Of a stretch of 64,000 bases of DNA, positions 63,902-64,000 are shown in pieces. This DNA comes from Pseudomonas sp. Q1-7 (GTDB lineage Bacteria > Pseudomonadota > Gammaproteobacteria > Pseudomonadales > Pseudomonadaceae). The position numbers and the translations under genes were made by a program. Where the stretch lies: positions 3,240,501 to 3,304,500 of the forward strand of contig NZ_CP116304.1 in assembly GCF_028010285.1 (NCBI RefSeq), given 5' to 3'. How positions within the stretch are numbered: the stretch's first letter is position 1; every line of letters begins with the position of its first letter. The notes beneath the pieces were generated by a model. The model saw only the letters and a list, made by a program, of their open reading frames with translations, ran no database searches and was not told the DNA's origin.

Positions 63902-64000
63902 GCTGACCCAGCAGCTCGCCCAGGCGCGCGCGCAGCTCGGCCATCTCGTTGAGGTCCAGGCCGCTGGCGCAGATCAGCTCGTTGCGCAGGGGCACCACCT
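63882..64000 (-). CDS. ospR: 3' end of a MarR-type regulator gene, OspR-like (partial)
   Basis: The minus-strand frame enters from beyond the window and ends at TAG (63882-63884). It reads VVPLRNELICASGLDLNEM then AELRARLGELLGQL: a C-terminal MarR dimerisation helix with a Cys in LICASG. Next to sagS, P. aeruginosa carries ospR (thiol-based oxidative-stress regulator), which fits. The stop lies inside the last codons of sagS, a 20-bp convergent overlap. Confidence 0.65.
   Translation of the reverse strand, partial: VVPLRNELICASGLDLNEMAELRARLGELLGQLMGLPG

Overview
The window is chromosomal DNA of a Pseudomonas, most likely from the P. aeruginosa side of the genus but not P. aeruginosa itself. 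The evidence is high-GC coding, the major lipoprotein OprI, a PrrF iron-stress sRNA, the lipase/foldase pair LipA-Lif behind a sigma54-type promoter, a SagS hybrid kinase converging on an OspR-type MarR gene, and gene order that I recall from P. aeruginosa (thrH-cysH-cysB-usp...DAHP synthase; oprI-ldt-tesA-ABC-greB-ligT-lipA-lif-mltF-tatD; GST-fRMsr-DUF815-sagS-ospR). These blocks are joined in an order that appears to differ from PAO1. No prophage, plasmid, CRISPR array or rRNA was seen.

Region by region. 1-3400: tail of an alginate-export-like outer-membrane barrel, a decayed chemoreceptor, and a DUF3422 membrane protein. 3400-5450: a palindromic repeat, a solitary PrrF sRNA with its Fur box and terminator (minus strand), a lipoate-ligase-family protein, a methyltransferase and a second palindromic repeat. 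5476-16293 (minus strand): the most unusual locus. It holds a small secreted DUF6160-like protein, a C39-type peptidase, two outer-membrane barrels (one FadL-like) and a MalM-like protein with three FTWVD repeats, preceded by two overlapping MalT/LuxR-type (LAL) regulators. The set resembles Acinetobacter 'fil' clusters and, in logic, the Fap functional-amyloid exporter. 16396-25821: housekeeping and sulfur metabolism (pabB, thrH, cysH, a frameshifted small gene, cysB, USP, 5'-nucleotidase, PanE-like, thioredoxin-like, PilZ, DAHP synthase, GNAT).

25837-42924: envelope and secretion functions: a YdgA-like protein, oprI, an L,D-transpeptidase, tesA, an ABC/FtsX pair, greB, ThpR (RNA cyclic phosphodiesterase), lipA with its foldase, DoxX, mltF, tatD, a chemoreceptor, an Mpo1-like protein and a thioesterase. 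43041-47701: a minus-strand MoxR-DUF58-TgpA-CHAD operon with overlapping stop/start codons. 47886-50815: fadE and a PA2817-family gene. 50950-56321: an iron-starvation ECF sigma/FecR/STN-TonB receptor/PepSY operon, probably for a hydroxamate siderophore. 56474-57613: a fatty-acid-hydroxylase/SRPBCC fusion.

57668-58254: five tRNA genes (Gly-GCC x3, Glu-TTC x2) on the minus strand with a clear sigma70 promoter. 58399-64000: a coiled-coil membrane protein, GST, fRMsr, a DUF815 ATPase, SagS and the 3' end of ospR. Between GST and fRMsr a 176-bp MITE with 18-bp inverted ends and a perfect 12-bp target duplication has inserted into the loop of the shared bidirectional terminator.
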